64,000 nucleotides of DNA, from positions 8,946,501-9,010,500 of the forward strand of contig NZ_CP088285.1 in NCBI RefSeq assembly GCF_011516645.4, in the 5' to 3' direction. A model generated the notes under the pieces. The model was not told the origin of the DNA and did no database searches. It saw nothing but the letters and a program-made list of their open reading frames with translations. Positions 17,616-26,092 of this stretch are shown piece after piece. Position 1 is the stretch's first letter. Each line of letters begins with the position of its first letter. Both the position numbers and the translations under genes were made by a program. The DNA comes from Bradyrhizobium septentrionale. GTDB lineage: Bacteria; Pseudomonadota; Alphaproteobacteria; Rhizobiales; Xanthobacteraceae.

Positions 17616-18269
17616 TCAGGGCTGGACCTCGTAGTAGTGCGCGACCTGGTCGATCTCCTCGGCCGTCATCTGGCGGGCGATGTTGCGCATCTGCTGGATG
17701 ATGTCGTTGCGCCGGGTGCCCGACGCGAAGGCGTCGAGCTGCGACTTGATGTAGACCGCCGACTGGCCGCCGAGCCAAGGGCTCCCCCGCCTTGTTGTCG
17801 ATATCGCCGTGGCAGGAGCCGCAGGCCGGGATGTTACGCATCGGGGCGCCCGTCACCACGATCGCCGGCGCGGCGCGCCCGGTCTCCAGATTGTTCGAAG
17901 GCACCCGCGGCAGATAGGCGTAATAGGCCGCAACGTCCTTCATGTCCTGATCGCTCATGGCTGTCGCGAACGGGCTCATCACCACGCTACTCGCGCGCCG
18001 GTCTTGAGGTCGGCGAGCTCCTTGTACGTCACCGCGGCAAACTGCCCGGCGAGGTTCGGTGAATGGGCGTCGCTGACGCCCTGCGGTCCGTGGCAGATCG
18101 CGCAGCGCTGAGCCAACGTCGCGCCCCGCCCGACCGAGACTTGATTCACCTTGGTCAGCATCTCCGACGTCATGATGACATTGGAGGCCTTGAAGTCCGA
18201 CTTGACGGCAGCCGGCTGCACGGCGGCGCGCGGAACACCGGCCGCGCTGCAGATCGCATCCCAAGCCAT
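17616..18269 (-). pseudogene. Diheme cytochrome c (c4/c553-like), broken by two frameshifts
   Basis: Three frames are needed to read one protein. Frame 1 (from 18269) gives an N-terminal part with the first heme site RCAICHGPQGV and ends after ADLKTGAR near 17990. Frame 2 continues with VVMSPFATAMSDQDMKDVAAYYAYLP and the second heme site IPACGSCHGDIDNKAGEP. Near 17777 an extra base moves reading to frame 3, WLGGQSAVYIKSQLDAF and on to DQVAHYYEVQP and a stop at 17616. The N-terminus lacks a clear signal peptide, so it may also be truncated. As a c4-type protein it would carry electrons to a terminal oxidase; it lies next to the cbb3 operon. Sequencing error is possible. Confidence 0.75.
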
Positions 18270-18370
18270 TCGATCACTTCGTCGGCTCGGGCGAGCAGCG
18301 TCCGTGGTAGTTCAACGCCGATCCTTTGTGCAGCCTTATGGGTTCTCTGACCTCGCCGACATCTCCCTCT

Positions 18371-18384
18371 TTGATCTGGATCAA
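18371..18384. promoter_or_regulatory. FixK/FNR-type box upstream of ccoN
   Basis: TTGATCTGGATCAA is a perfect TTGAT-N4-ATCAA palindrome, centred about 152 bp before the ccoN ATG. cbb3 operons of rhizobia are classic targets of FixK2/FNR proteins under low oxygen, so control by such a regulator is very likely. The remaining 260-bp gap (18270-18529) holds no gene I can support. Confidence 0.85.
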
Positions 18385-18529
18385 CGCCAACGGCTTTTTC
18401 ATGTTGGCGAATGGCAGCAAGCTTGCCCTAAAGTCAGGTCCCAATCTCCGCCGGTTTTGATCGCCAGAAGTTTACGATCAGAGGGATCAAGCCAGATGCG
18501 ATTCCGTCCTCAACTCTCGCAGGCGTCCC

Positions 18530-20161
18530 ATGATTGCCCAGCTTACTCGGAATGAACGGCAGCGCGCGATTCAAATCGGCCTTGTGGTCGCAGGTTGCGG
18601 ACTGCTGCTCGGCCTGGCGGGCGCAGACGATCCGATCGGCCTTCATGGAGCGCTGATCTTCATCGCCGGATTGCTGGCGATCCTCGTCGTTGGCCGGGAC
18701 TATTACGCCCCGGAGCCGTCGGATGAACGCTTTAGCCAATATTACGATGACCCCAGCAAGGCCGGCATCATTCTGGCAATGGCGTGGGCCGTCTTCGGCC
18801 TTGCGGTCGGCGACTGGGTGGCTTGGCAATTGGTCAAGCCGGATCTGACCTTTGGCGGCGGCTGGTCGAGCTTTGGCCGGATCCGGCCGGTCCACACCAC
18901 ATCGGTGATCTTCGGGTTCGGTGGCAACGGCCTGATCGCGACCTCGCTCTACGTGCTGCAACGGACGTCGCGCGCGCGACTGCCCGATCAGCTGAGCCCC
19001 TGGTTCGTGCTGCTTGGCTACAATCTGTTCTGCCTGCTTGCCGTCACCGGCTACATGATGGGCATTACCCAATCGAAGGAATATGCGGAACCGGAGTGGT
19101 ACGCCGACATCTGGCTGGTCGTCGTCTGGGTCGTCTATTTCCTGATCTATTTGCGCACGCTGGCGCGACGCAAGGAGCCGCACATCTACGTTTCGAACTG
19201 GTACTACATGGCCTTCATCCTGGTCGTTGCGATACTGCACATCGTCAACAACCTCGCCGTCCCCGTGTCCCTCGGTCACGCCAAGAGCTATTCGGCGTTT
19301 TCAGGCGTCCAGGACGCCATGACCCAGTGGTGGTACGGTCACAACGCCGTGGCATTCTTCTTGACCGCTGGCTTCCTCGGCATGATGTACTACTTCCTGC
19401 CGGTGCGGTCGGGTCGGCCGATCTTCTCCTACCGCCTGTCGATCATCTCGTTCTGGGGCATCACCTTTTTCTACATGTGGGCGGGATCGCATCACCTGCA
19501 CTACACGGCGCTGCCGCAGTGGGTGCAAACGCTTGGCATGACCTTCTCGCTGATGCTCCTGGTCCCGTCCTGGGCCTCCGCCGGCAACGCGCTGCTGACG
19601 CTCAACGGCGCCTGGCACAAGGTCCGCGACGACGCGACCTTGCGCTTCATGATGGTCGCGGCGGTGTTTTATGGCCTGACCACCTTCGAGGGATCGTTCA
19701 TGGCGATCCGGTCGGTCAATTCGCTGTCCCACTATACCGACTGGACGATCGGCCACGTTCATGCCGGCGCGTTGGGCTGGGTTGCATTCATCACCTTCGG
19801 TTCGATCTACGCATCCGTGCCCTGGCTCTGGAATCGCGACGGCATGTACTCGGCTAAGCTGGTCGAGGCTCATTTCTGGCTCGGGCTGGCGGGGACCGTG
19901 ATCTACGTGTTCGCGATGTGGAATTCCGGCATCATCCAGGGGCTGATGTGGCGGACCTACAATGAGAGCGGAACGCTCGCCTATTCCTTCGTCGATTCCC
20001 TGGTCGCGATGCGTCCGTATTACATCGCGCGGGCGGTCGGCGGATTGTTCTTCCTGATCGGCGCCTGTCTCGGCGCATACAACATCTGGATGACGATCAG
20101 GAGTCCCGGCTTGGCTGCGAAGCAGCCCGAACCGAAGCTTGCCGCGCAACCGGCGGAGTAA
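18530..20161 (+). CDS. ccoN: cbb3-type cytochrome c oxidase subunit I
   Basis: 543-aa catalytic subunit of the high-affinity cbb3 oxidase, inner membrane, about 12-14 helices. Conserved features include GGWSSFGRIRPVHTTSVIFGFGGNGL with a heme ligand His, QWWYGHNAVAFFLT with the CuB His and the cbb3-type Tyr region, SHHLHYTALPQW for the CuB His pair, and DWTIGHVHAGALGW for the two distal heme ligands. First gene of the operon, under a FixK/FNR box. It would support respiration at very low oxygen, as in nodules or microoxic soil. Confidence 0.96.
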   Translation: MIAQLTRNERQRAIQIGLVVAGCGLLLGLAGADDPIGLHGALIFIAGLLAILVVGRDYYAPEPSDERFSQYYDDPSKAGIILAMAWAVFGLAVGDWVAWQLVKPDLTFGGGWSSFGRIRPVHTTSVIFGFGGNGLIATSLYVLQRTSRARLPDQLSPWFVLLGYNLFCLLAVTGYMMGITQSKEYAEPEWYADIWLVVVWVVYFLIYLRTLARRKEPHIYVSNWYYMAFILVVAILHIVNNLAVPVSLGHAKSYSAFSGVQDAMTQWWYGHNAVAFFLTAGFLGMMYYFLPVRSGRPIFSYRLSIISFWGITFFYMWAGSHHLHYTALPQWVQTLGMTFSLMLLVPSWASAGNALLTLNGAWHKVRDDATLRFMMVAAVFYGLTTFEGSFMAIRSVNSLSHYTDWTIGHVHAGALGWVAFITFGSIYASVPWLWNRDGMYSAKLVEAHFWLGLAGTVIYVFAMWNSGIIQGLMWRTYNESGTLAYSFVDSLVAMRPYYIARAVGGLFFLIGACLGAYNIWMTIRSPGLAAKQPEPKLAAQPAE

Positions 20162-20166
20162 CCGTG

Positions 20167-20910
20167 ATGTCGATCTTCGGATTTCACTACCGGCTGGAGC
20201 GCAAGGCGATCGGCCTCGTCCTTGGGATCATTGTGGTATCGAGCATCGGCGGCCTGGTCGAGATCGCGCCGCTGTTCACCATCCACCAGACCGTCGAGGA
20301 TGCGCCGGACATGCGGCTCTACACGCCGCTCGAACTCGCCGGTCGCAACATCTACATCCGCGAGGGCTGCTATGCCTGCCATTCACAGATGATCCGGACG
20401 CTGCGGGACGAAGTCGACCGTTACGGCCCCTACTCGCTTGCGGTCGAATCCAAATACGACCACCCGATGCTGTGGGGCTCCAAGCGCACAGGACCGGACC
20501 TCGCGCGGGTCGGCGAAAAGTATTCCGACCAGTGGCACGTCGCTCACATGATCAATCCCCGCGACGTGGTGCCGGTTTCGGTGATGCCCGCCTATGACTG
20601 GCTGCTGTCCACCGAATTGCGCACCGACGACCTCAGCCTTCATCTCAAGGCCCAGCGCGCGGTCGGCGTGCCCTATACCGACGACATGATCGCCAATGCG
20701 GCTGTCGATGCCTACGGCCAGTCCAGCCCGGACGCACCGCAGGCCGATGGGGTGACCAGGCGTTACGGCAAGGCCACCACAGTCCGCGCGTTCGACGGGC
20801 TCCCCAGCCGATTGACGGAAATGGATGCGATGGTCGCCTATTTGCAGGTGCTCGGTCGTCTCACCGGGGCAGCCCACAAGTCGACGGCCGAGGCGGGAGC
20901 GAGCCAATGA
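20167..20910 (+). CDS. ccoO: cbb3-type cytochrome c oxidase subunit II (monoheme cytochrome c)
   Basis: 247-aa membrane-anchored cytochrome c that passes electrons to CcoN. One N-terminal helix (about 15-35) is followed by the periplasmic heme site CYACHSQM (C68, C71, H72). PLELAGRNIYIREGCYACH and GPDLARVGEKYSDQWHVAHM are signature stretches, and the sixth ligand Met is probably in VSVMPAYDWL. The ATG at 20167 has GGAG at 8 bp; an in-frame GTG sits one codon earlier. It follows ccoN by 5 bp. Confidence 0.95.
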   Translation: MSIFGFHYRLERKAIGLVLGIIVVSSIGGLVEIAPLFTIHQTVEDAPDMRLYTPLELAGRNIYIREGCYACHSQMIRTLRDEVDRYGPYSLAVESKYDHPMLWGSKRTGPDLARVGEKYSDQWHVAHMINPRDVVPVSVMPAYDWLLSTELRTDDLSLHLKAQRAVGVPYTDDMIANAAVDAYGQSSPDAPQADGVTRRYGKATTVRAFDGLPSRLTEMDAMVAYLQVLGRLTGAAHKSTAEAGASQ

Positions 20911-21077
20911 GCGTCGAGCACGACCTTCTTGTCGGAATCTCCAAATCGTTCGGCCTGTTCTACCTGATGGCGCTATCAGTCGCGGCGCTGATCTATGCGT
21001 TCTGGCCGGCCAACAAGCCGAGATTCGATCGTGCAGCCCGATCCATTCTTGACGGTGAGGACAAGCCATGGCGGTAG
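20907..21077 (+). CDS. ccoQ: cbb3-type cytochrome c oxidase subunit IV (CcoQ)
   Basis: Small 56-aa membrane protein, short enough to be missed by many gene callers. It overlaps the ccoO stop by four bases (ATGA) and its 3' end overlaps the ccoP start. One hydrophobic helix spans about residues 14-33 (FGLFYLMALSVAALIYAFWP), followed by the typical basic tail NKPRFDRAARSILDGEDKPWR. CcoQ stabilises the cbb3 complex. Position between ccoO and ccoP and the tail make the call firm. Confidence 0.93.
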   Translation: MSVEHDLLVGISKSFGLFYLMALSVAALIYAFWPANKPRFDRAARSILDGEDKPWR

Positions 21078-21952
21078 AGCAGCACGACCGCGATAGCTAC
21101 ACCGGCTATCTTACCACCGGCCACGAATGGAACGGCATCAAGGAATTGAACACGCCAGTGCCGCGCGTGGTCTATTTCTTCCTGGCGCTGGCCGTCCTGT
21201 TCTCGATCGGCTACTGGATCCTGATGCCGGCCTGGCCTCTGGGCGTGACCTACACCAAAGGCCTGCTCGGCATCGATCAACGCAAGGTCGTTGCGGCATC
21301 GCTGAAGGAAGCGGCGGCCGATCGCAGTGTCTGGAGCAAGCAGATCGAGACCGAGAGCTTTGCTGCGATCCAGTCCGACCCGAAACTGATGGAGATCGTG
21401 CGCGGCGCGGGCCGCACCTTGTTCGGCGATAATTGCGCGGCGTGTCATGGCCAGGATGCCAAAGGCGGCCCCGGATTTCCCAACCTGACCACGTCATCCT
21501 GGCTCTGGGGGGACACGCCGGAGCAAATCTTCAACACGATCCGCGTCGGCATCAATACCTCACATCCCGACACGCATGTGTCCCAGATGCCGGCGTTCGG
21601 GCGCGACCAGATGCTGCCGCGGGCCGACGTCTTCAAGGCGGCCACCTTCGTCTATTCGCTCGCGCACCCGGATGCGAAAGACATCGATCCCAAGAATGTC
21701 GAGGCCGGCAAGAAAATCTTCGCCGCCAATTGCGTCTCCTGTCACGGCGAGGATGCTAAGGGCAATATCGAGCTGGGCGCGCCGAACTTAACCGACAGCT
21801 TCTGGATCTATGGGGGCGACCTGGAGAGCATCGACACCTCGATCTGGGGCGGCAGGCAGGGTCGCATGCCGACCTGGGAAGGTCGCCTGTCCGATCTCGA
21901 CCGCAAGATCCTCACGCTCTATCTGCTCGACAAGCGGAGAGCATCGAAATGA
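21068..21952 (+). CDS. ccoP: cbb3-type cytochrome c oxidase subunit III (diheme cytochrome c)
   Basis: 294-aa subunit. The N-terminus GYLTTGHEWNGIKELNTPVPRVV is the CcoP signature, followed by a membrane helix at about residues 34-55. Two c-type hemes are visible: CAACH (C123, C126, H127) and CVSCH (C222, C225, H226), with axial Met residues in SQMPAF and RMPTW. It receives electrons from soluble cytochrome c. It overlaps ccoQ upstream by 10 bases and the next small ORF by four, so the gene block is tightly coupled. Confidence 0.96.
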   Translation: MAVEQHDRDSYTGYLTTGHEWNGIKELNTPVPRVVYFFLALAVLFSIGYWILMPAWPLGVTYTKGLLGIDQRKVVAASLKEAAADRSVWSKQIETESFAAIQSDPKLMEIVRGAGRTLFGDNCAACHGQDAKGGPGFPNLTTSSWLWGDTPEQIFNTIRVGINTSHPDTHVSQMPAFGRDQMLPRADVFKAATFVYSLAHPDAKDIDPKNVEAGKKIFAANCVSCHGEDAKGNIELGAPNLTDSFWIYGGDLESIDTSIWGGRQGRMPTWEGRLSDLDRKILTLYLLDKRRASK

Positions 21953-22197
21953 ACGAGATTGTCATGTCAGACAAGCAAGCGCGCGCAAGACCCACGATTC
22001 GTCTCTGGCTCTTGATCGCCGTCGCGGTCGCGGCGTTTATCGGCGCCAATGCCCATCTCATCTATGTCGCGACCAAGTCGCAACCCGCCTGCGTGGCGCA
22101 TCTGAAGCAAGGCAAGGCAGGCACGGCACGCGGACTGTTCAGCGCCGCGCAATCGTCCTGTTCGCCGTCGCCGCCGGCCAACGCAGATCATTCCTGA
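21949..22197 (+). CDS. Small membrane protein in the cbb3 operon, unknown function
   Basis: 82-aa protein overlapping the ccoP stop by four bases (ATGA). One hydrophobic helix at about residues 18-38 is followed by ANAHLIYVATKSQPACVAHLK and a short tail with a second Cys (C48 and C71), probably periplasmic. The tight coupling and the two cysteines suggest a role in assembly or stability of the oxidase, possibly through metal or thiol chemistry, but this is inference. It is in the slot where ccoG and ccoH usually sit and is too short to be CcoG; it also lacks the length and look of CcoH. Confidence 0.75.
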   Translation: MNEIVMSDKQARARPTIRLWLLIAVAVAAFIGANAHLIYVATKSQPACVAHLKQGKAGTARGLFSAAQSSCSPSPPANADHS

Positions 22198-22210
22198 GCG
22201 GAGACACGCC

Positions 22211-23005
22211 ATGCCGATGATCCCTCCGGTTGCAGCACCCCTTGCCCCCCCCAATCGATGGGCGCGCTCGCTGACGCCGGCCGACCCCTTCGAATGGCTG
22301 GCGCGGGGCCGGCAGGATTTGATGACACGGCCCTGGATGAGCTTGGCCTACGGTATCCTCATTCTGCTGATCTCGGTGGTGCTCGTCGGCGGCCTGATTG
22401 CGTCTGAACGCGACTACATTCTGTTTCCGGCGTTCGCAGGATTCATGGTGGTCGGCCCGATCCTGGCCGTCGGTCTGTACGAGAAGAGCCGCCGGATCGA
22501 GGCTGGCGAGCCCCTGGAGTGGCAGAATCTGTTCTTCGTCAAGCCGCGCTCCGGCGGTCAGATCCTGTTCACGGGCGTGCTGCTCTGCCTGTTGACGATG
22601 GTGTGGATGCGCGCGGCCGTCATCATCTACGCGCTGTTCTTCGGTCTGTTGCCGTTCCCGGGCCTCGACCGCATCGTACCCATGCTGTTCTCCACCCCGA
22701 CCGGGTGGGCGATGCTAGTGGTCGGGACTGCGGTCGGAGGTTTGTTCGCCGCGTTCTCATTCGCGATCAGCGTCTTTTCCATCCCGATGCTGCTGAATGA
22801 GGATGTCGATGCCTTTACCGCGATGGGCAGCAGCATGGCGCTGGTCTGGAACAATCTGCGCGTCCTCCTGATCTGGGCTGTAATCGTGCTCGCGCTGTTC
22901 CTGATGAGTCTTGCGACCTGCATGCTCGGACTGGTCGTCATCTATCCGTTGCTCGGGCATGCCACCTGGCACGCCTATCGGGCCGCGCAACCGGCCGGCG
23001 CATAG
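22211..23005 (+). CDS. DUF2189 domain-containing membrane protein, second copy
   Basis: 264-aa integral membrane protein with about six hydrophobic segments. It shares DUF2189 landmarks with the protein at 5758: PILAVGLYEKSRRIEAGEPLEW near the middle, FSFAISVFSIPMLLNEDVDAFTAMGSSMALVWNN, and YPLLGHATWHAYR at the end. GGAGA precedes the ATG. It lies 13 bp after the small membrane protein and 34 bp before ccoI, inside the cbb3 operon. No catalytic motif is visible; a structural or assembly role for oxidases is inferred from its position. Confidence 0.88.
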   Translation: MPMIPPVAAPLAPPNRWARSLTPADPFEWLARGRQDLMTRPWMSLAYGILILLISVVLVGGLIASERDYILFPAFAGFMVVGPILAVGLYEKSRRIEAGEPLEWQNLFFVKPRSGGQILFTGVLLCLLTMVWMRAAVIIYALFFGLLPFPGLDRIVPMLFSTPTGWAMLVVGTAVGGLFAAFSFAISVFSIPMLLNEDVDAFTAMGSSMALVWNNLRVLLIWAVIVLALFLMSLATCMLGLVVIYPLLGHATWHAYRAAQPAGA

Positions 23006-23039
23006 CGCGGCTTTCGCGGTTGAGAGATGGAGCCGTTCC

Positions 23040-25301
23040 ATGAGTTGCTGCGCACCCGGCGCCGACCTCTGTCTCGATAAGGCCGGCACCTCGAACGAGG
23101 AGATCCTGCTTTCCAGCCGGACTCTGCGCGACGGCCTGCGCCAGACCGACCTGTCAGTACCGGACATTCACTGTGGCGGCTGCCTGCAAAGAATAGAGGC
23201 CGCACTCAGCAAGCTCGACGGCGTCACCTACGCGCGCGCAAATCTTTCTGCCCGTCGCGTCACGATTCAATGGTGTGGCGACACGCCGCCGCCGCTGATT
23301 CCGACGCTGACGGCGATCGGCTATCAGGCGCACATCCGTGATGTCGGTGCCGACGGCAAGGACCCGGCCTTGTCAAAGCTGTTGCTGGCGCTCGCGGTAG
23401 CGGGATTCGCCACGAGCAACATCATGCTGCTATCGGTGGCGAACTGGTCGGGTACGGAAGCCGGGACGCGCGACCTGTTTCACTGGATTTCCGCAGCGAT
23501 TGCGCTGCCGACGCTGGCCTATTCGGGGCAGGTGTTCTTTCGATCAGCTTGGCGCAGCTTGCGCCGCGGCCAAACCAACATGGACGTTCCGATCTCGATT
23601 GGCGTCCTGCTTGCCTTTAGCATGAGCCTTTGGGAAACGATCGGACACGGCCCGCACGCCTATTTCGACGCCTCCGTGTCGCTGCTGTTCTTCCTCCTGA
23701 TCGGGCGCACGCTCGACCATGTGATGCGCGAGCGGGCGCGTCAGGCGGTGAACGGATTGGCGCGGCTGTCCGCCCGCGGCGCGCTTTGGCAGCGGCCGGA
23801 TGGCGCGCAGATCTACCTACCCGTCGATGAAATCGAGCCGGGAATGACCATCCTGCTGGCGGCAGGAGAACGCGTGGCCGTGGACTGCCGCGTGATCGGC
23901 GGGCATTCCGAACTCGACTACGCGCTGGTGTCGGGCGAAAGTGCGCCGCAACCGGCCGCCGAGGGCATGGAACTGCAAGCCGGTATCCTCAATCTCACCG
24001 CCCCGCTCACGGTCGTCGCCACGGCTGCGGCAAAGAACTCCTTCCTCGCCGAAATGGTGCGGATGATGGAAGCTGCCGAGGCCGGCCGCTCGGCCTATCG
24101 CCGCATCGCCGACCGCGCCGCGCGGCTCTACGCGCCGGTCGTTCACGCCACGGCCTTACTGACCTTCGTCGGCTGGATGGTCGCCACGGGCGACGCGCAT
24201 CGCGCCATCACCATTGCGATTGCGGTGCTCATCATCACCTGCCCCTGCGCGCTCGGCCTGGCCGTGCCGATGGTCCATGTCGTTGCCGCCCGGCGGCTGT
24301 TCGACCTCGGCATCATGATCAAGGACGGCAGTGCACTGGAACGGCTCGCCGGCGTCGATACCGTCATTTTCGACAAGACCGGTACGCTGACGACAGGCCG
24401 GCCGCTTCTCACGCCGTCCAGTGATGTCGACGTCAATACGCTTGCGCTGGCGGGCACGATCGCGGCGCACTCGCGTCATCCCTATTCCCGGGCGCTGGCA
24501 GCTCTCAGCGTGGGCGGCAAACCAACCCGGCTCGATGCCGTGGCCGAGTTTCCGGGTGCGGGTCTGGAGGCCCTGTCGAGCGAGGGCGTGCTGCGGTTGG
24601 GCCGTCCGGACTGGGCCGTCGCGGAACGGCCGCTCGATCCTGCGTATCGCGATGCCAACGTCCTGTTGTCCTGCAACGGCAGTTGCATCGCTGCCTTCCG
24701 CCTCGAGGACTCCCTGCGCGCCGGCGCGCACGACGCCATCGCCGAACTGAAACGTTCCGGCCTCCACGTCGAAATCCTGTCCGGCGACAGCGAAACGCGG
24801 GTCGGCACCATCGCCGATCGCCTCGGCGTGACCTTTGCGGCCGCCGCGTGTCCGGCCGACAAGGTCGTTTGCATCACCACGGAGAAGGCGGCCGGCCGCA
24901 AGGTCCTGATGGTCGGTGACGGGTTGAACGACGCGCCGGCGCTAATGGCCGCCGATGTCTCGATCGCCCCGGGATCGGCCGCCGATGTCGGCCGCAACGC
25001 CGCCGATTTCGTGTTTCTGCGCGAAAGCCTTCTGGCCGTTCCGCAGGCACTCGCAATTGCGCGCGACGCAGCAAGGCTCGTGCGACAGAATTTCGGCCTG
25101 GCGATTGCCTACAATGTCGTCGCGATACCGGTCGCGGTGCTCGGCCATGTCACGCCGCTGATCGCAGCGGTTGCAATGTCGCTGTCGTCGGTGATCGTGG
25201 TGGCGAACGCCTTACGTCTTCACGGTGGGTCACGGATCAGCCCGCCGATGGCAACGACGATCGATCGCGCCGCGGCTCTCAACTATGGGCCGGTCAAATG
25301 A
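23040..25301 (+). CDS. ccoI: Copper-transporting P1B-type ATPase for cbb3 oxidase assembly
   Basis: 753-aa ATPase (FixI) that moves copper for cbb3 maturation. The start at 23040 follows GGAG (about 23029); longer in-frame starts run into the DUF2189 gene. An HMA domain with CGGC (about residue 48) is followed by eight helices. The transport motif is TCPCALG, the phosphorylation site DKTGTLTTG, and the hinge MVGDGLNDAPAL. The N-terminus carries an extra Cys cluster (MSCCAPGADLC). CcoI is needed to load CuB, consistent with its place behind ccoNOQP. Confidence 0.94.
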   Translation: MSCCAPGADLCLDKAGTSNEEILLSSRTLRDGLRQTDLSVPDIHCGGCLQRIEAALSKLDGVTYARANLSARRVTIQWCGDTPPPLIPTLTAIGYQAHIRDVGADGKDPALSKLLLALAVAGFATSNIMLLSVANWSGTEAGTRDLFHWISAAIALPTLAYSGQVFFRSAWRSLRRGQTNMDVPISIGVLLAFSMSLWETIGHGPHAYFDASVSLLFFLLIGRTLDHVMRERARQAVNGLARLSARGALWQRPDGAQIYLPVDEIEPGMTILLAAGERVAVDCRVIGGHSELDYALVSGESAPQPAAEGMELQAGILNLTAPLTVVATAAAKNSFLAEMVRMMEAAEAGRSAYRRIADRAARLYAPVVHATALLTFVGWMVATGDAHRAITIAIAVLIITCPCALGLAVPMVHVVAARRLFDLGIMIKDGSALERLAGVDTVIFDKTGTLTTGRPLLTPSSDVDVNTLALAGTIAAHSRHPYSRALAALSVGGKPTRLDAVAEFPGAGLEALSSEGVLRLGRPDWAVAERPLDPAYRDANVLLSCNGSCIAAFRLEDSLRAGAHDAIAELKRSGLHVEILSGDSETRVGTIADRLGVTFAAAACPADKVVCITTEKAAGRKVLMVGDGLNDAPALMAADVSIAPGSAADVGRNAADFVFLRESLLAVPQALAIARDAARLVRQNFGLAIAYNVVAIPVAVLGHVTPLIAAVAMSLSSVIVVANALRLHGGSRISPPMATTIDRAAALNYGPVK

Positions 25302-25516
25302 TCGACTTCTTCTTCCTTGTTCCAATTGCCATCGGGATGGGCCTGGCCGGGCTGGCCTCGTTCATGTGGACGTTGAAGAGTGGTCAATACGAAGATCTTG
25401 AGGGTGCGGCCGAGCGAATCCTGTTCGAGGGCAGTGAAGGACCCGTCGTTGAAAAGCGGCCTGTACCTCCTGCTGGGACGCAGAGCGACCAGCGCAAAAA
25501 ACGTGGTCAGCGGTAA
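25298..25516 (+). CDS. ccoS: cbb3-type cytochrome oxidase assembly protein CcoS
   Basis: 72-aa membrane protein overlapping the ccoI stop by four bases. It starts MIDFFFLVPIAIGMGLAGLASFMWTLKSGQYEDLEGAAERIL, the standard CcoS (FixS) pattern of one helix followed by SGQYEDLEGAAxRIL. CcoS is needed to insert cofactors into cbb3 oxidase. It closes the operon. The C-terminal ~25 residues are charged and variable. Confidence 0.93.
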   Translation: MIDFFFLVPIAIGMGLAGLASFMWTLKSGQYEDLEGAAERILFEGSEGPVVEKRPVPPAGTQSDQRKKRGQR

Positions 25517-25539
25517 AAAAACGATGCATCACCGTTTTT
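25511..25539 (+). terminator. Candidate intrinsic terminator after ccoS
   Basis: AAAAACG-N9-CGTTTTT forms a short AT-rich stem ending in a run of five T, overlapping the ccoS stop. The stem is weak, so the call is tentative. Confidence 0.4.
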
Positions 25540-25635
25540 GCTGCCAGCGCGACGACGAGACGATGGGCACATCGCAAAACAGGAGGCAACGAAGTGCACC
25601 ACTTCGACGCGTCGTCTTTGATTCAGATCAGCGTT

Positions 25636-26064
25636 CTATTTGCGATAGACCTGCGCTGGGTCGAACAGCCGCTCGGCATCGACAAAGGACAGGCTGACAT
25701 CGCCGCCCTCGCCCTTCACCGCGCGATAGAAGCAGGAGCGCCGTCCGGTGTGGCAGGCCGCGCCGATCTGCTCGACCTTGAGCCACACCGCGTCCTGATC
25801 GCAGTCCATCCGGATCTCGACCACGCGCTGGGTCTGGCCCGAGCTCTCGCCCTTGCGCCACAGCGCATTGCGTGAGCGGCTGAAGTACCAGCCTTCGCCG
25901 GTCGCGATCGTCTTGCGCAGGGCTTCGTCGTTCATGTGCGCGACCATCAGCACATCACCGGTCGCGACATCGGTCGCGACGCAGGTCACGAGACCTGCCG
26001 CGTCGAATTTGGGCTGGAAGTCCAGCCCCTCTTCGCGGTCGTGATCGTGGGTCGATGCGGACAC
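25636..26064 (-). CDS. hisI: Phosphoribosyl-AMP cyclohydrolase
   Basis: 142-aa enzyme of histidine synthesis that opens the adenine ring of phosphoribosyl-AMP. Family motifs are [32 protein letters not shown], and the zinc-binding [27 protein letters not shown]. Length is normal for the monofunctional HisI; no HisE domain is fused. It lies 28 bp downstream of folE on the same strand, a pair seen often in rhizobia. Confidence 0.95.
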   Translation of the reverse strand: MSASTHDHDREEGLDFQPKFDAAGLVTCVATDVATGDVLMVAHMNDEALRKTIATGEGWYFSRSRNALWRKGESSGQTQRVVEIRMDCDQDAVWLKVEQIGAACHTGRRSCFYRAVKGEGGDVSLSFVDAERLFDPAQVYRK

Positions 26065-26092
26065 GGAAAACCTCGCTTAGGAAAACGCGAGG

